Below are positions 1 to 6,512 of a stretch of DNA of 9,683 nt, piece after piece; the first letter of the stretch is position 1, and each line of letters starts with the position of its first letter. The position numbers were made by a program, and so were the translations under genes. The stretch is from contig JAITGJ010000006.1 of the NCBI GenBank assembly GCA_031280705.1, forward strand, positions 1-9,683. The letters are read 5' to 3'. The stretch comes from Spirochaetaceae bacterium (GTDB lineage Bacteria > Spirochaetota > Spirochaetia > Treponematales > Breznakiellaceae). Under the pieces are notes generated by a model that saw only the letters and a program-made list of their open reading frames with translations, was not told the DNA's origin and made no database searches.

Positions 1-321
1 AAAATTATTGATGAACAAACAGCGCCGGGGGACACGGTAATATTTCTCGGATTTCCCTGCCGCATATACCTTTTTACCCAAAGAGACGCGGCCTCGCGGT
101 ATATCTACCAAACATCGGGCGTCAATTATGAACCGGGCGCGCGGGAAGAATTTCTGGCGGATTTGCGTACCAATAAACCGGCGGTAATCGTCATAGAGAA
201 CCAGGAAGGCCGTTTTGACCACCTGCCCGCGTGGTACGCGCCGGTGTATAGCATGATTGAAAACGAATACCAACTGTTCAGTGATAAGAACGGCTATTTT
301 CTTTTTCGGAAGCAAGAATAA
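1..321 (+). CDS. C-terminal part of a probable GT39-type membrane glycosyltransferase (5' partial)
   Basis: Frame 1 is open from the window edge to TAA at 319-321, giving the last 106 residues of a protein that starts upstream. The visible part has no membrane helix. It contains a core (KIIDEQTAPGDTVIFLG ... RIYLFTQRDAASRYIYQTSG) followed by a strand reading PAVIVIEN and a Tyr-rich tail ending YFLFRKQE. This looks like the soluble outer-face domain at the C-terminus of GT39/ArnT-like polyprenyl-phosphate-sugar transferases and related multi-TM proteins, where an 'ASRYIYQ' segment and a 'Y..v....N.Y.L....g.ylFr' ending are common. The family would use a lipid-linked sugar donor at the membrane, which fits the nucleotide-sugar genes downstream. 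Because only the C-terminus is visible, the subfamily and substrate cannot be set. No U-tract terminator follows directly. Confidence 0.6.
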   Translation, partial: KIIDEQTAPGDTVIFLGFPCRIYLFTQRDAASRYIYQTSGVNYEPGAREEFLADLRTNKPAVIVIENQEGRFDHLPAWYAPVYSMIENEYQLFSDKNGYFLFRKQE

Positions 322-428
322 TCATGCAGGCAGGGGGGCGCGTATCATACGGGACGCGCCGCAGGCCGTTGACGCAGCGCCAGGTGAACGGCGGGATCGG
401 GGGGCTTGGCAGGGCCGCGCGGGAAGGC

Positions 429-459
429 CGGGAGGGATCTCCCGCAGAGCAGATGCGGG
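429..459 (+). promoter_or_regulatory. Two mutually exclusive short stems (possible leader switch)
   Basis: CGGGAG at 429-434 can pair with CTCCCG at 439-444 around a GGAT tetraloop. Alternatively CCCGCA at 441-446 can pair with TGCGGG at 454-459 around a 7-base loop. The second stem shares bases with the first (441-444) and with the base of the next hairpin (458-459), so only one arrangement can form at a time. This is what the sequence shows. A regulatory role in transcripts reading into the antiterminator gene is inference. Confidence 0.3.
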
Positions 460-480
460 GTTTTGCCCGCGGCAAAACCC
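458..480 (+). repeat. Perfect 10-bp hairpin (tandem hairpin 1)
   Basis: GGGTTTTGCC (458-467) and GGCAAAACCC (471-480) form a perfect 10-bp stem with a CGC loop. Two bases (AA) separate it from the next hairpin. There is no trailing T-run, which argues against an intrinsic terminator. It could be a palindromic intergenic repeat, a Rho-independent RNA-stability element, or part of the leader RNA read by the antiterminator. Confidence 0.75.
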
Positions 481-482
481 AA

Positions 483-507
483 GCTCAAGCCGCTTTGCGG
501 CTTGAGC
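483..507 (+). repeat. Perfect 11-bp hairpin (tandem hairpin 2)
   Basis: GCTCAAGCCGC (483-493) and GCGGCTTGAGC (497-507) form a perfect 11-bp stem with a TTT loop. It follows directly after the 458-480 hairpin and sits just upstream of the inferred promoter at 510-538. The two perfect stems in tandem resemble a bidirectional hairpin block between transcription units or a dispersed palindromic repeat. Confidence 0.75.
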
Positions 508-509
508 AC

Positions 510-538
510 TACACACGGCGCCCCATTCCGGGTATGAT
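510..538 (+). promoter_or_regulatory. Candidate sigma-70 promoter for the antiterminator operon
   Basis: TACACA (510-515, 4 of 6 to TTGACA) is followed after 17 bases by TATGAT (533-538, 5 of 6 to TATAAT). The predicted start is near 545, leaving only about 8 bases before the ATG at 553. The -10 box lies inside the second GTATNATAC palindrome, so a protein binding that palindrome would block the promoter. If transcription starts here, the hairpins upstream would not be in this RNA, only in read-through from the preceding gene. Confidence 0.4.
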
Positions 539-552
539 ACGGACGCACATCC

Positions 553-1089
553 ATGAATTATTACGCGATACAGGTGAAAACCGGAGGCGAGGAAAAATAC
601 ATCAGGCTGTTCCGTTCCCTGCACCCGGATTTTGCGGCGGAGATTCACTTTCCCCGGCGGCAAATTGACGAAAGGCGGCGCGGGGTTATTGTCCGGCGGA
701 CGGCGGGGATTTTCCCCGGCTATATTTTTGTTGAAGCCGGGGAGGAACTGTTTCTTACACGCCGCTGGGATTTCCGCCGCACAGACGGTTTTTTTCGCTT
801 TCTCAGAAGCAACCGGAATATCCGCCCGCTCCAGGGCCGGGACCTTGAAGTGGTCCTGCACTTTATCCGGAAGGCCGGGCCCGTGGCCGGAACCTCAAAG
901 GTTTACTTCAACGAAAACGCGCGGGTGGTGGTGGTGGACGGGCCGCTTTTGGGGCTTGAGGGAAAGATAGTCAAAGTCGATAAAAGAAAAGGGAGGGCGA
1001 AGATCAAGCTCGATCTCTACGATGATTCTTTTTCTATCGATCTGGCCTTTGAGATAATTCAACCGGCGGCTGTGCGGGGCCAGGCATGA
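553..1089 (+). CDS. loaP: LoaP/NusG-family transcription antiterminator
   Basis: A 178-residue NusG paralogue. The N-terminal NGN domain (about 1-110) opens MNYYAIQVKTGGEEKYI, the family's usual start, and carries FPGYIFVE at 54-61, the segment typical of NGN domains that contact the RNA polymerase clamp. The C-terminal KOW domain (about 125-154) reads DGPLLGLEGKIVKVDKRKGR. Residues 72-116, with DGFFRFLRSN and AGTSKVYF, match specialised NusG paralogues of the LoaP type rather than housekeeping NusG. The gene also stands outside the secE-nusG-rplK context. LoaP proteins are known to act on long biosynthetic operons in Bacillus and are widespread in spirochaetes; here the likely target is its own operon of sugar and hydroxylase genes. 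The ATG at 553 has no strong Shine-Dalgarno (only GGA at 541-543). It ends 25 bases before the next gene. Confidence is high for NusG family and moderate for LoaP. Confidence 0.85.
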   Translation: MNYYAIQVKTGGEEKYIRLFRSLHPDFAAEIHFPRRQIDERRRGVIVRRTAGIFPGYIFVEAGEELFLTRRWDFRRTDGFFRFLRSNRNIRPLQGRDLEVVLHFIRKAGPVAGTSKVYFNENARVVVVDGPLLGLEGKIVKVDKRKGRAKIKLDLYDDSFSIDLAFEIIQPAAVRGQA

Positions 1090-1114
1090 GACGCGGCGCG
1101 ATCGGCGGGAACAG

Positions 1115-2689
1115 ATGACAATGCCCAGGAAAGGACTGCTGTACATTATCGGGGCGGGATTTGCCGGGGAAGCGCTGGTAAACGAAATCCGCGCCAAAAA
1201 GATTTTTGGAGAAGTGGCGGCGTTTCTCGATGACGATACCGCCAAAATCGGCAAAAAAATAAACGGCGTGCCCGTCCTCGGGCCGGTCCGGGACGCCGCG
1301 CCGCTCCTCCGCATGAATCCCGCGGACGAGGCGATTATCGCCCTGCCGTCGGTTTCGCGGGAATACCTTGCGGAACTGTACCTGATCCTCAAAAAAGCGG
1401 GGTTTGAGCGCATACAAATACTGCCGGGCATTTCCCAGATTGTCGAGGGCGAGGCGCACCTTGTGCAGACGCGCTCCATCGATCCGCAAGACCTTTTGGG
1501 CCGCACGCCCGTTACGGTAAACCTGAAGCAGAGCCTTGCGTACCTCCGGGGAAAGCGCGTGCTGGTAACCGGCGCGGGCGGCTCCATCGGGAGCGAACTC
1601 TGCCGCCAGCTTCTTTCAGGCGGCGCGGAACGGCTGTTTTTGTTCGGCCACGGGGAAAACTCGATTTATCGCATTGACCGGGAACTGCATCTGCTCCAGG
1701 AAGAAGGCGTGGGCGAAAAGGCGGCGATTGTGCCGATTATCGGGGACCTTAAAGACCGCGATTATGTTGATTATATTATCGGAAAACTCAAGGCGGAAGT
1801 GATTTTTCACGCCGCGGCGTACAAGCACGTTCCCATGATGGAAGAAAATCCTGTCGCCGCCATCGAAAATAATTTTTTCGGCACCATGAATCTGGTGGAC
1901 GCCGCGCGGAAACACCGGGTAAAGCGTTTTGTGCTTATCACCACGGACAAGGCGGTAGAACCGGTATCGGTGTACGGCGCGTCCAAATATCTCTCTGAGC
2001 AGGCGGTCCTTGCGGCGGCATCCGCCGCGCGGTCCCGGACGGTCCCGGCAGACGGCGGCATTAATGACCAAGGCCCTCATGACAGTAATTGTACCGAAGA
2101 CAGTGCCGGCGGCAATTTTATGGTGGTGCGGTTCGGTAATGTGCTGGGATCGCGGGGGTCCATCGTGCCGCTATTCCGCCAGCAGATCGGCAAGGGCGGC
2201 CCCGTTACCGTAACCGACGGGGAAATGCGCCGGTTCTTTATGACTATCCCCGAAGCCTGCTCCCTGGTGCTCAAGGCGGGAGGGGTGGGCAACAACGGGA
2301 ACCTTTACCTGCTGGATATGGGGGAGCCGGTGCGTATACAGGATATAGCCGAACAGATGATCCGGTTTTACGGATTTGAGCCGCACCGGGATATTAAAAT
2401 CGAGTATATCGGCCGCCGCGCGGGAGAGCGCCTTGACGAACCCCTCTGGTGGCCCGGTGAACGTCCCGTAAAGACCGAATACCGGCGCATTCTCTGTGTG
2501 GAACGAAACGCGCCGCCGGGAACGGCGACGCCGAAGACGACGACGCTCGACCTCCCCGCCTTGACGCGCGCCCTCCGTCCGGTGGTGCGCTTTGACCCCG
2601 CTTTTCCCGGGCACTACCGGAACGCCGCGCTTTTGCGGAGCATCCTTAAAAGCCATATTCCCGGCATTGTGGCGGATCATCATGAATGA
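1115..2689 (+). CDS. CapD/PglF-family nucleotide-sugar 4,6-dehydratase (TM-less)
   Basis: A 524-residue two-domain protein. Residues 8-60 form a first Rossmann-like domain with GAGFAG (13-18), as in the CoA-binding-like domain before CapD cores. Residues 145-480 are the extended SDR core, with TGAGGSIG (152-159) for NAD(P), TTDK (276-279), YxxxK as YGASK (287-291), and RFGNVLGSRGSIVPLF. The family dehydrates UDP-GlcNAc to UDP-4-keto-6-deoxy sugars for surface glycans. Full-length PglF/WbpM relatives have four N-terminal membrane helices; this copy begins directly at the first Rossmann domain and is probably cytosolic. Tyr is kept at 287, where PglF/WbpM types have Met, more like FlaA1. Residues about 304-334 are a polar insertion just before VRFGNVLGS. 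Start: ATG at 1115, or possibly 1121, behind GGCGGGA at 1104-1110. The last 8 bases overlap the aminotransferase gene. The exact sugar product is inferred. Confidence 0.88.
   Translation: MTMPRKGLLYIIGAGFAGEALVNEIRAKKIFGEVAAFLDDDTAKIGKKINGVPVLGPVRDAAPLLRMNPADEAIIALPSVSREYLAELYLILKKAGFERIQILPGISQIVEGEAHLVQTRSIDPQDLLGRTPVTVNLKQSLAYLRGKRVLVTGAGGSIGSELCRQLLSGGAERLFLFGHGENSIYRIDRELHLLQEEGVGEKAAIVPIIGDLKDRDYVDYIIGKLKAEVIFHAAAYKHVPMMEENPVAAIENNFFGTMNLVDAARKHRVKRFVLITTDKAVEPVSVYGASKYLSEQAVLAAASAARSRTVPADGGINDQGPHDSNCTEDSAGGNFMVVRFGNVLGSRGSIVPLFRQQIGKGGPVTVTDGEMRRFFMTIPEACSLVLKAGGVGNNGNLYLLDMGEPVRIQDIAEQMIRFYGFEPHRDIKIEYIGRRAGERLDEPLWWPGERPVKTEYRRILCVERNAPPGTATPKTTTLDLPALTRALRPVVRFDPAFPGHYRNAALLRSILKSHIPGIVADHHE
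2671..2684 (+). promoter_or_regulatory. Ribosome binding site deciding the aminotransferase start
   Basis: GGCGGA at 2671-2676 lies 5 bases before the ATG at 2682. The open frame continues upstream to an ATG at 2592, but that extra 30-residue stretch is not family-like and lies inside the dehydratase gene. The start at 2682 gives MNDDIPFALPLMG, the normal start of this aminotransferase family. The 8-base overlap with the upstream stop (ATGAATGA) suggests translational coupling. Confidence 0.6.
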
Positions 2690-3905
2690 CGATATTCCGT
2701 TCGCGCTCCCCCTTATGGGAGCGGAGGAGGAAGAAGCGGCGCGGCGGGTAATTCGTTCACGCTGGCTTACCACGGGGAAAGAAGCGCTGGCGTTTGAAGA
2801 AGAGTTCGCCGCCTTTCTTGCTCCGCGCCATGAAGCGCCGCCGCTTGCCGCCCTCGCGGTCAATTCCGCCACGGCGGGACTGCACCTTGCCCTTGAAGCC
2901 CTGGGCGCGGGAAACGGCGGTACGGTGCTGGTTCCGTCCCTCACCTTTACCTCCACCGCGGAGGTTGCCCGTTATCTGGGCGCGGAACCGGTGCTGATCG
3001 ATGTAAAGCCGGGAACGTTTCATATCGATCCGGAAGCCCTGGAGCGCACCCTTGACCGGCTATGCCGGGGACTTCCCGCCTATCCGCCCCGGAACGGCGG
3101 CGGCGCGGGCTTTGGGCCCACGGGCCGCCCGCAGGCGGTTATGCCGGTCCACTACGGCGGCCTCCCCTGCGATATGGCGGCCATTCTGGAAATATGCCGC
3201 CGCCGCGGGGTCAAGGTGATTGAGGATGCGGCCCACGCATTTCCCTCGGAACTGCCCGGCGGGGAGTTTGCCGGCACGCTGGGGGACGCGGGCGTTTTTT
3301 CGTTTTACGCGACAAAAACCATCACCACGGGCGAAGGCGGTATGGTGGTTACGCGCGACAGGGAAATTGCCCGCCGCGTCTCCCTGATGCGCCTGCACGG
3401 TATCGACCGGCAGGTCTGGAACCGCTACACCGACCGGAAGGCGTCATGGTATTACGAAGTGGTGGAACCGGGCTATAAATACAATATGCCCGATATTCTG
3501 GCCGCCATCGGGCGGGTCCAGTTGGGCCGCGCCCGGGAATTCCTCGCCATGCGGCTGGCTATCGCCCGCCGCTATGACGATGCCTTCCGGCATGAGGCGC
3601 GTCTTGCCATTCCGCCCACGGGACCCGGCGATGCGCGGCATCTCTACCCGCTTTCCCTTGACGCCGCCCTTGACCGGGACGCGCTTATTGATACACTAAA
3701 GGAGCGGGGCATCGGCGTATCGGTCCACTTTATCCCGTTGCACCTCATGCCCTGGTACAAAAACCGCTACGGTTTTGAGGCGGGCGATTTTCCCGCGTCC
3801 CTTGACAGGTTCAAGCGGGAAATCTCCCTTCCCATTTGGCCCGGCATGACGGAAAACCAGATAAACCGGGTCGCGGACGAGGTGCTTTCACTTGTTCATA
3901 GATGA
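2682..3905 (+). CDS. DegT/DnrJ/EryC1-family PLP-dependent sugar aminotransferase
   Basis: 407 residues, the usual length for sugar aminotransferases of this fold type I family. Visible landmarks are IPFALPLMGAEEEEA at the start, RSRWLTTGKEALAFEEEFA (25-43), NSATAGLHLAL (61-71), VPSLTFTSTAEVARYLGAEPVLIDV, EDAAHAF with the PLP-ring Asp at 182, and FYATKTITTGEGGM with the PLP-binding Lys at 212. The C-terminal part reads VHFIPLHLMPWYKNRYGF. Enzymes of this family, such as PglE, transfer an amino group from glutamate to the 4-keto group made by a CapD/PglF-type dehydratase. The gene order therefore predicts UDP-4-amino-4,6-dideoxy-GlcNAc or a close relative. Residues about 129-149 are a Gly/Pro-rich insertion relative to typical members. 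No PglD-like acetyltransferase is present in the window. The 3' end overlaps the next gene by 14 bases. The stereochemistry of the product cannot be read from sequence alone. Confidence 0.9.
   Translation: MNDDIPFALPLMGAEEEEAARRVIRSRWLTTGKEALAFEEEFAAFLAPRHEAPPLAALAVNSATAGLHLALEALGAGNGGTVLVPSLTFTSTAEVARYLGAEPVLIDVKPGTFHIDPEALERTLDRLCRGLPAYPPRNGGGAGFGPTGRPQAVMPVHYGGLPCDMAAILEICRRRGVKVIEDAAHAFPSELPGGEFAGTLGDAGVFSFYATKTITTGEGGMVVTRDREIARRVSLMRLHGIDRQVWNRYTDRKASWYYEVVEPGYKYNMPDILAAIGRVQLGRAREFLAMRLAIARRYDDAFRHEARLAIPPTGPGDARHLYPLSLDAALDRDALIDTLKERGIGVSVHFIPLHLMPWYKNRYGFEAGDFPASLDRFKREISLPIWPGMTENQINRVADEVLSLVHR
3879..3894 (+). promoter_or_regulatory. Ribosome binding site for a TTG start
   Basis: GAGGTG at 3879-3884 sits 7 bases before TTG at 3892. 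The frame is open back only to a TAA at 3862 and has no ATG or GTG in between, and the nearby ATG at 3902 is out of frame. The TTG is therefore the only reasonable start for the molybdenum-hydroxylase large subunit, and initiation takes place inside the end of the aminotransferase gene. Confidence 0.7.
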
Positions 3906-6030
3906 TATAGACCTGCCGGGCGCGCTTGTTGCCCTCACCCTTCGGTCCCCCGTTGCGCGGGGAACGCTCCTCGGTATCGAAGCCCCCCGGCTTCCCCCCG
4001 GTTATTGGCTCATCCGCGCGGAAGATATACCGGGGAAAAACGCGCTGGACGAAATGTCCGTGCCCGTTCTTGCCGGAAGCCACGTTTCCTATGCCGGGGA
4101 GCCGGTGGCCCTCCTTGTGGGAACGGAGCGGCATAACCTTGAGGAAATCGCCCGCAATTGCCGCGTGCGTACGGAACGCGAAACACCCCTATGGGGCGGG
4201 GAACACGGCGCTGACGCTCCGGTACTTGCCCGGCGGCGCATTACGGCGGGCAGCACGGAACGGGCCTTTTCCGATGCAAAGGATATCATCGAAGCGGTCT
4301 ATTCCACCGGTTCCCAGGAACACTGGTACTCCGAACCCGCCGGGGCGCTTGCGGTGTGGTCCGGTGAGGGGCCGCCCCACGGACGGCTCACGATTCATGC
4401 GGCAACCCAGTGGGCTTTCCATGTGCGCGGTTCCGTGGCCGGCGCGCTCGGCGTTCCGGCGGACCGGATAACGGTGGAGCCGTCCAGTATCGGCATGCAT
4501 CTTGACGGCAAAATATGGTACCCGTCCCTGCTCGCGTGCCAGGCGGCCCTTGCCGCGTTTATCACCGGAAAGTCCGTGCGGATCATGTTGAGCCGGGAAG
4601 AGGATTTTCGCTACAGTCCCAAGCGTTTTCCCGCTGAGATTCGCATCAGAAGCGCCCTGGGAGAAGGGGGAAAACTCCTCGCCCAGGAGGTAAGCGCCGT
4701 GTGCGAACTGGGGGCTTATGGCGTCTTCACGGACGAGATTCTGGACCGCGTTTGTCTGGGCGCCCTCGGCGTGTACCGCCAGGCCAATGTCCGCGTGGAA
4801 GGGACGGCCGCCGCCGTCAACCTGCCGCCCATGGGCCCCTTTATGGGATTTGGCCTTGCGCAGGGATTTTTTGCCATGGAAAGCCACGCGGGACACATCG
4901 TCAATACGCTGGGCCTTAATCCCGTAACGTGGCGGCGGGAAAACGCCATCAATATGATGCGGCCGCTGGCCATCGGCGCGCCTTTACAGGACGATCCGTA
5001 CATCGAAAAACTTATCGATACGGCCGCCGCCATGGGAGACTTTAACCGTAAATGGGCCTCCTACGAAACGCTCCGGCAGTACCGGCGGACGCACGGCGGT
5101 CCGGAGCGGGGCGAAGTTCTGCGGGGCGCGGGCATTGCCGCCGCCTACCAGTCAAGCGGGTTTCTCTATCCGGGCGCGGATCGCGGCGTTTATTCCGTGG
5201 AGCTGACGCTGGACAAAAACAGCGAACTGGAGATCCGGACCAGCATGGTTTCTTCAAGCCGCGAATATATCAATATTTGGCAGAACCTTGCCGCGGAAAT
5301 TCTTTCCATTGACCGGGAAGCCGTACGGATCGTTTCCGGCAATACGGACCTGGTTCCCGATGCGGGACCGTCGGCCCTTTCCCGGAATATCACCACGATT
5401 ACGCATCTGGTGGAGCTTGCCTGCCAGGCGATACGAAAACAGCGCTTCCGCGACCCGCTTCCCATCACGGTGCGGCGTTCTACCCGGCCCGCGAAAATCG
5501 CCTCCTGGAACCACCCGGAGAGAAACGGCGCGGAAAACAGCGGCCCTCCGCCGCCCGTCCAGATCGATCAAAACGCCTTTGCCCATACGGGATTTGGCGC
5601 GGCGGTGGTGGAGGTGGAAATCGACCCGGTGGAATATACTCCCCATGTGCGGGGCGTGTGGATCGCCCTGAACGGCGGAAAAATCCTCTCCCAAAAACAG
5701 GCGTGGCGGTCGGTACGTTACTCGGTGGTGCAGGCGCTGGGCTGGGCATCCCGGGAAATTATCGCCTGGGAAGACGGCGTAATTCCCGCCGCGCTGTTCA
5801 AAAACTACAATATTGCCGATCCCGGGGACGCGCCGCCCATTTACATTGACTTTATCTGGAACGATTCTACCCCCCCCAACGGTATAGACGAGTTGGCCTT
5901 TAACTGCGTCCCCGCCGCCTGGGTGCAGGCCGTTTCGCAGGCGATGGATCATTCCTTTTGCCGGATTCCCGTTACCGCCCGCGACATCTGGAACGCGGCG
6001 GAGGCGAAAAAAAACGAGGAAAAATCATGA
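3892..6030 (+). CDS. Divergent xanthine dehydrogenase-family molybdopterin-binding (large) subunit
   Basis: 712 residues. Domains: a/b hammerhead domain (about 3-95; LRSPVARG, DIPGKN, VSYAGEPVALLVG), first MoCo-binding domain (about 120-360; GSQEHWYSEPAGALAVW at 140-156, ATQWAFHVRGSVAGALGV), and second MoCo-binding domain (about 390-700; VSGNTDLVPDAG, TGFGAAVVEVEIDP). Relatives hydroxylate purines, aldehydes, CO or N-heterocycles at a Mo-cytosine-dinucleotide site. The C-terminal GIDELAFNCVPAA aligns with the family GxGEPP segment and keeps the catalytic-type Glu (E667). Other pocket motifs are changed: GGGFGGK is GMHLDGK (201-207), FRGFG is FMGFG (Met318), the GQG before 'AAE' is SRE (456-458), and the late DxGxxxNP..xGQ element is also lost. 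The N-terminus lacks the usual 20-30 residue 'KVTG.A.Y' lead. The TTG start overlaps the aminotransferase by 14 bases; its stop overlaps the next ATG. Family is secure; activity and substrate are uncertain. Confidence 0.82.
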   Translation: MFIDDIDLPGALVALTLRSPVARGTLLGIEAPRLPPGYWLIRAEDIPGKNALDEMSVPVLAGSHVSYAGEPVALLVGTERHNLEEIARNCRVRTERETPLWGGEHGADAPVLARRRITAGSTERAFSDAKDIIEAVYSTGSQEHWYSEPAGALAVWSGEGPPHGRLTIHAATQWAFHVRGSVAGALGVPADRITVEPSSIGMHLDGKIWYPSLLACQAALAAFITGKSVRIMLSREEDFRYSPKRFPAEIRIRSALGEGGKLLAQEVSAVCELGAYGVFTDEILDRVCLGALGVYRQANVRVEGTAAAVNLPPMGPFMGFGLAQGFFAMESHAGHIVNTLGLNPVTWRRENAINMMRPLAIGAPLQDDPYIEKLIDTAAAMGDFNRKWASYETLRQYRRTHGGPERGEVLRGAGIAAAYQSSGFLYPGADRGVYSVELTLDKNSELEIRTSMVSSSREYINIWQNLAAEILSIDREAVRIVSGNTDLVPDAGPSALSRNITTITHLVELACQAIRKQRFRDPLPITVRRSTRPAKIASWNHPERNGAENSGPPPPVQIDQNAFAHTGFGAAVVEVEIDPVEYTPHVRGVWIALNGGKILSQKQAWRSVRYSVVQALGWASREIIAWEDGVIPAALFKNYNIADPGDAPPIYIDFIWNDSTPPNGIDELAFNCVPAAWVQAVSQAMDHSFCRIPVTARDIWNAAEAKKNEEKS
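5870..5877 (+). repeat. C8 homopolymer inside the molybdenum-hydroxylase gene
   Basis: Eight consecutive C occur within codons Thr-Pro-Pro, 12 bases before the codon of the catalytic-type Glu667 (5890-5892). A change of one base in length would remove that Glu and the whole C-terminal segment. In the reading given here the frame is intact. Confidence 0.9.
6016..6029 (+). promoter_or_regulatory. Ribosome binding site of the 2Fe-2S subunit gene
   Basis: GAGGA at 6016-6020 lies 6 bases before ATG at 6027. The frame extends upstream to an ATG at 5958, but the added 23 residues are not ferredoxin-like. MTVKFILNGEDV is the usual beginning of this family, so 6027 is the start. The ATGA overlap with the upstream stop suggests coupled translation. 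Confidence 0.7.
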
Positions 6031-6512
6031 CGGTTAAATTCATCCTCAACGGCGAAGATGTCAGCGTACACGCCGCGGGAGAAACCCGGCTCATCGAAAT
6101 ACTGCGCGGCAGTTTCAGGCTGATGGGCGCGAAAATGGGCTGCCTTTCCGGACGCTGCGGCGCGTGCTTCGTGCTTCTGGACGGCAAATTGACGCCTTCC
6201 TGCCTGGTACCGGCCTTTCAGATCCGGGACCGGGAAATTATCACGATTGAGGGCTTTACCCAAACCGATGAATACCACGACATCGCCGCGGGATTTGCCC
6301 AGGCGCGGGTGGAAACCTGCGGCTATTGCGATACCGCCAAAATTCTTGCCGCGTCCGCCCTTTTGGAGCGTATTCCCCGCCCGTCGCGGGAGGATATACT
6401 TGCCGCCTACCGGGACGTAAAATGCCGGTGCACGGAGCCGGAAAATCTTGTGGCGGGAGTTATGGCCGTGGCGGCCCTTCGCCAGCGGAGGATCTATGGC
6501 CGGAATGCCTGA
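6027..6512 (+). CDS. [2Fe-2S]-binding (small) subunit of a xanthine dehydrogenase/CoxS-like hydroxylase
   Basis: 161 residues, standard length for the CoxS/XdhC-type iron-sulfur subunit. The N-terminal plant-ferredoxin-like domain (1-75) has Cys39, Cys44, Cys47 and Cys59 in the pattern CxxxxCGxC...C. The C-terminal helical domain (80-155) has CGYC (98-101) and CRC (133-135). All eight cluster-binding cysteines are therefore present. It would carry electrons from the Mo site to the FAD subunit in the cytosol. One local change is visible: the family's QCGFCTPG segment reads TCGYCDTA here, losing the conserved Gln and the Pro-Gly next to the second cluster. The gene overlaps the large subunit by 4 bases and the FAD subunit by 17 bases, so the three products are probably made together. 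Confidence 0.92.
   Translation: MTVKFILNGEDVSVHAAGETRLIEILRGSFRLMGAKMGCLSGRCGACFVLLDGKLTPSCLVPAFQIRDREIITIEGFTQTDEYHDIAAGFAQARVETCGYCDTAKILAASALLERIPRPSREDILAAYRDVKCRCTEPENLVAGVMAVAALRQRRIYGRNA

Larger units (their letters stand above)
322..552. other. Gene-free leader region with hairpin array upstream of the antiterminator gene
   Basis: These 231 bases lie between the glycosyltransferase stop and the NusG-like gene. Reading frames that cross them, on either strand, have no family-like sequence and are treated as spurious. The region holds two runs of six G (333-338, 399-404), a 6-bp stem at 429-444, an alternative 6-bp stem at 441-459, two perfect long hairpins at 458-480 and 483-507, and two copies of GTATNATAC at 342-350 and 532-540. 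It is best read as a regulatory or repeat-derived intergenic segment. None of the hairpins is followed by a T-run, so they are not ordinary intrinsic terminators. Confidence 0.6.

Noticed and set aside
369..374. TTGACG as a -35 box
   Set aside because: No acceptable -10 box occurs 16-18 bases downstream.
458..507. Tandem hairpins as a standard intrinsic terminator of the glycosyltransferase gene
   Set aside because: Neither stem is followed by a T-run on either strand, and they lie about 140 bases after the stop codon.
324..668. Plus-strand frame from ATG 324 overlapping the antiterminator gene
   Set aside because: Its sequence is Arg/Gly-rich with no family-like motif, it crosses the perfect hairpins, and it runs into a different frame of the well-supported NusG-type gene.
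322..861. Minus-strand 179-codon frame antisense to the leader and antiterminator
   Set aside because: No recognisable domain and biased composition expected from the opposite strand of GC-rich coding DNA.
2171..2956. Long minus-strand frame across the dehydratase-aminotransferase junction
   Set aside because: It is antisense to two confident genes, and its translation shows no domain.
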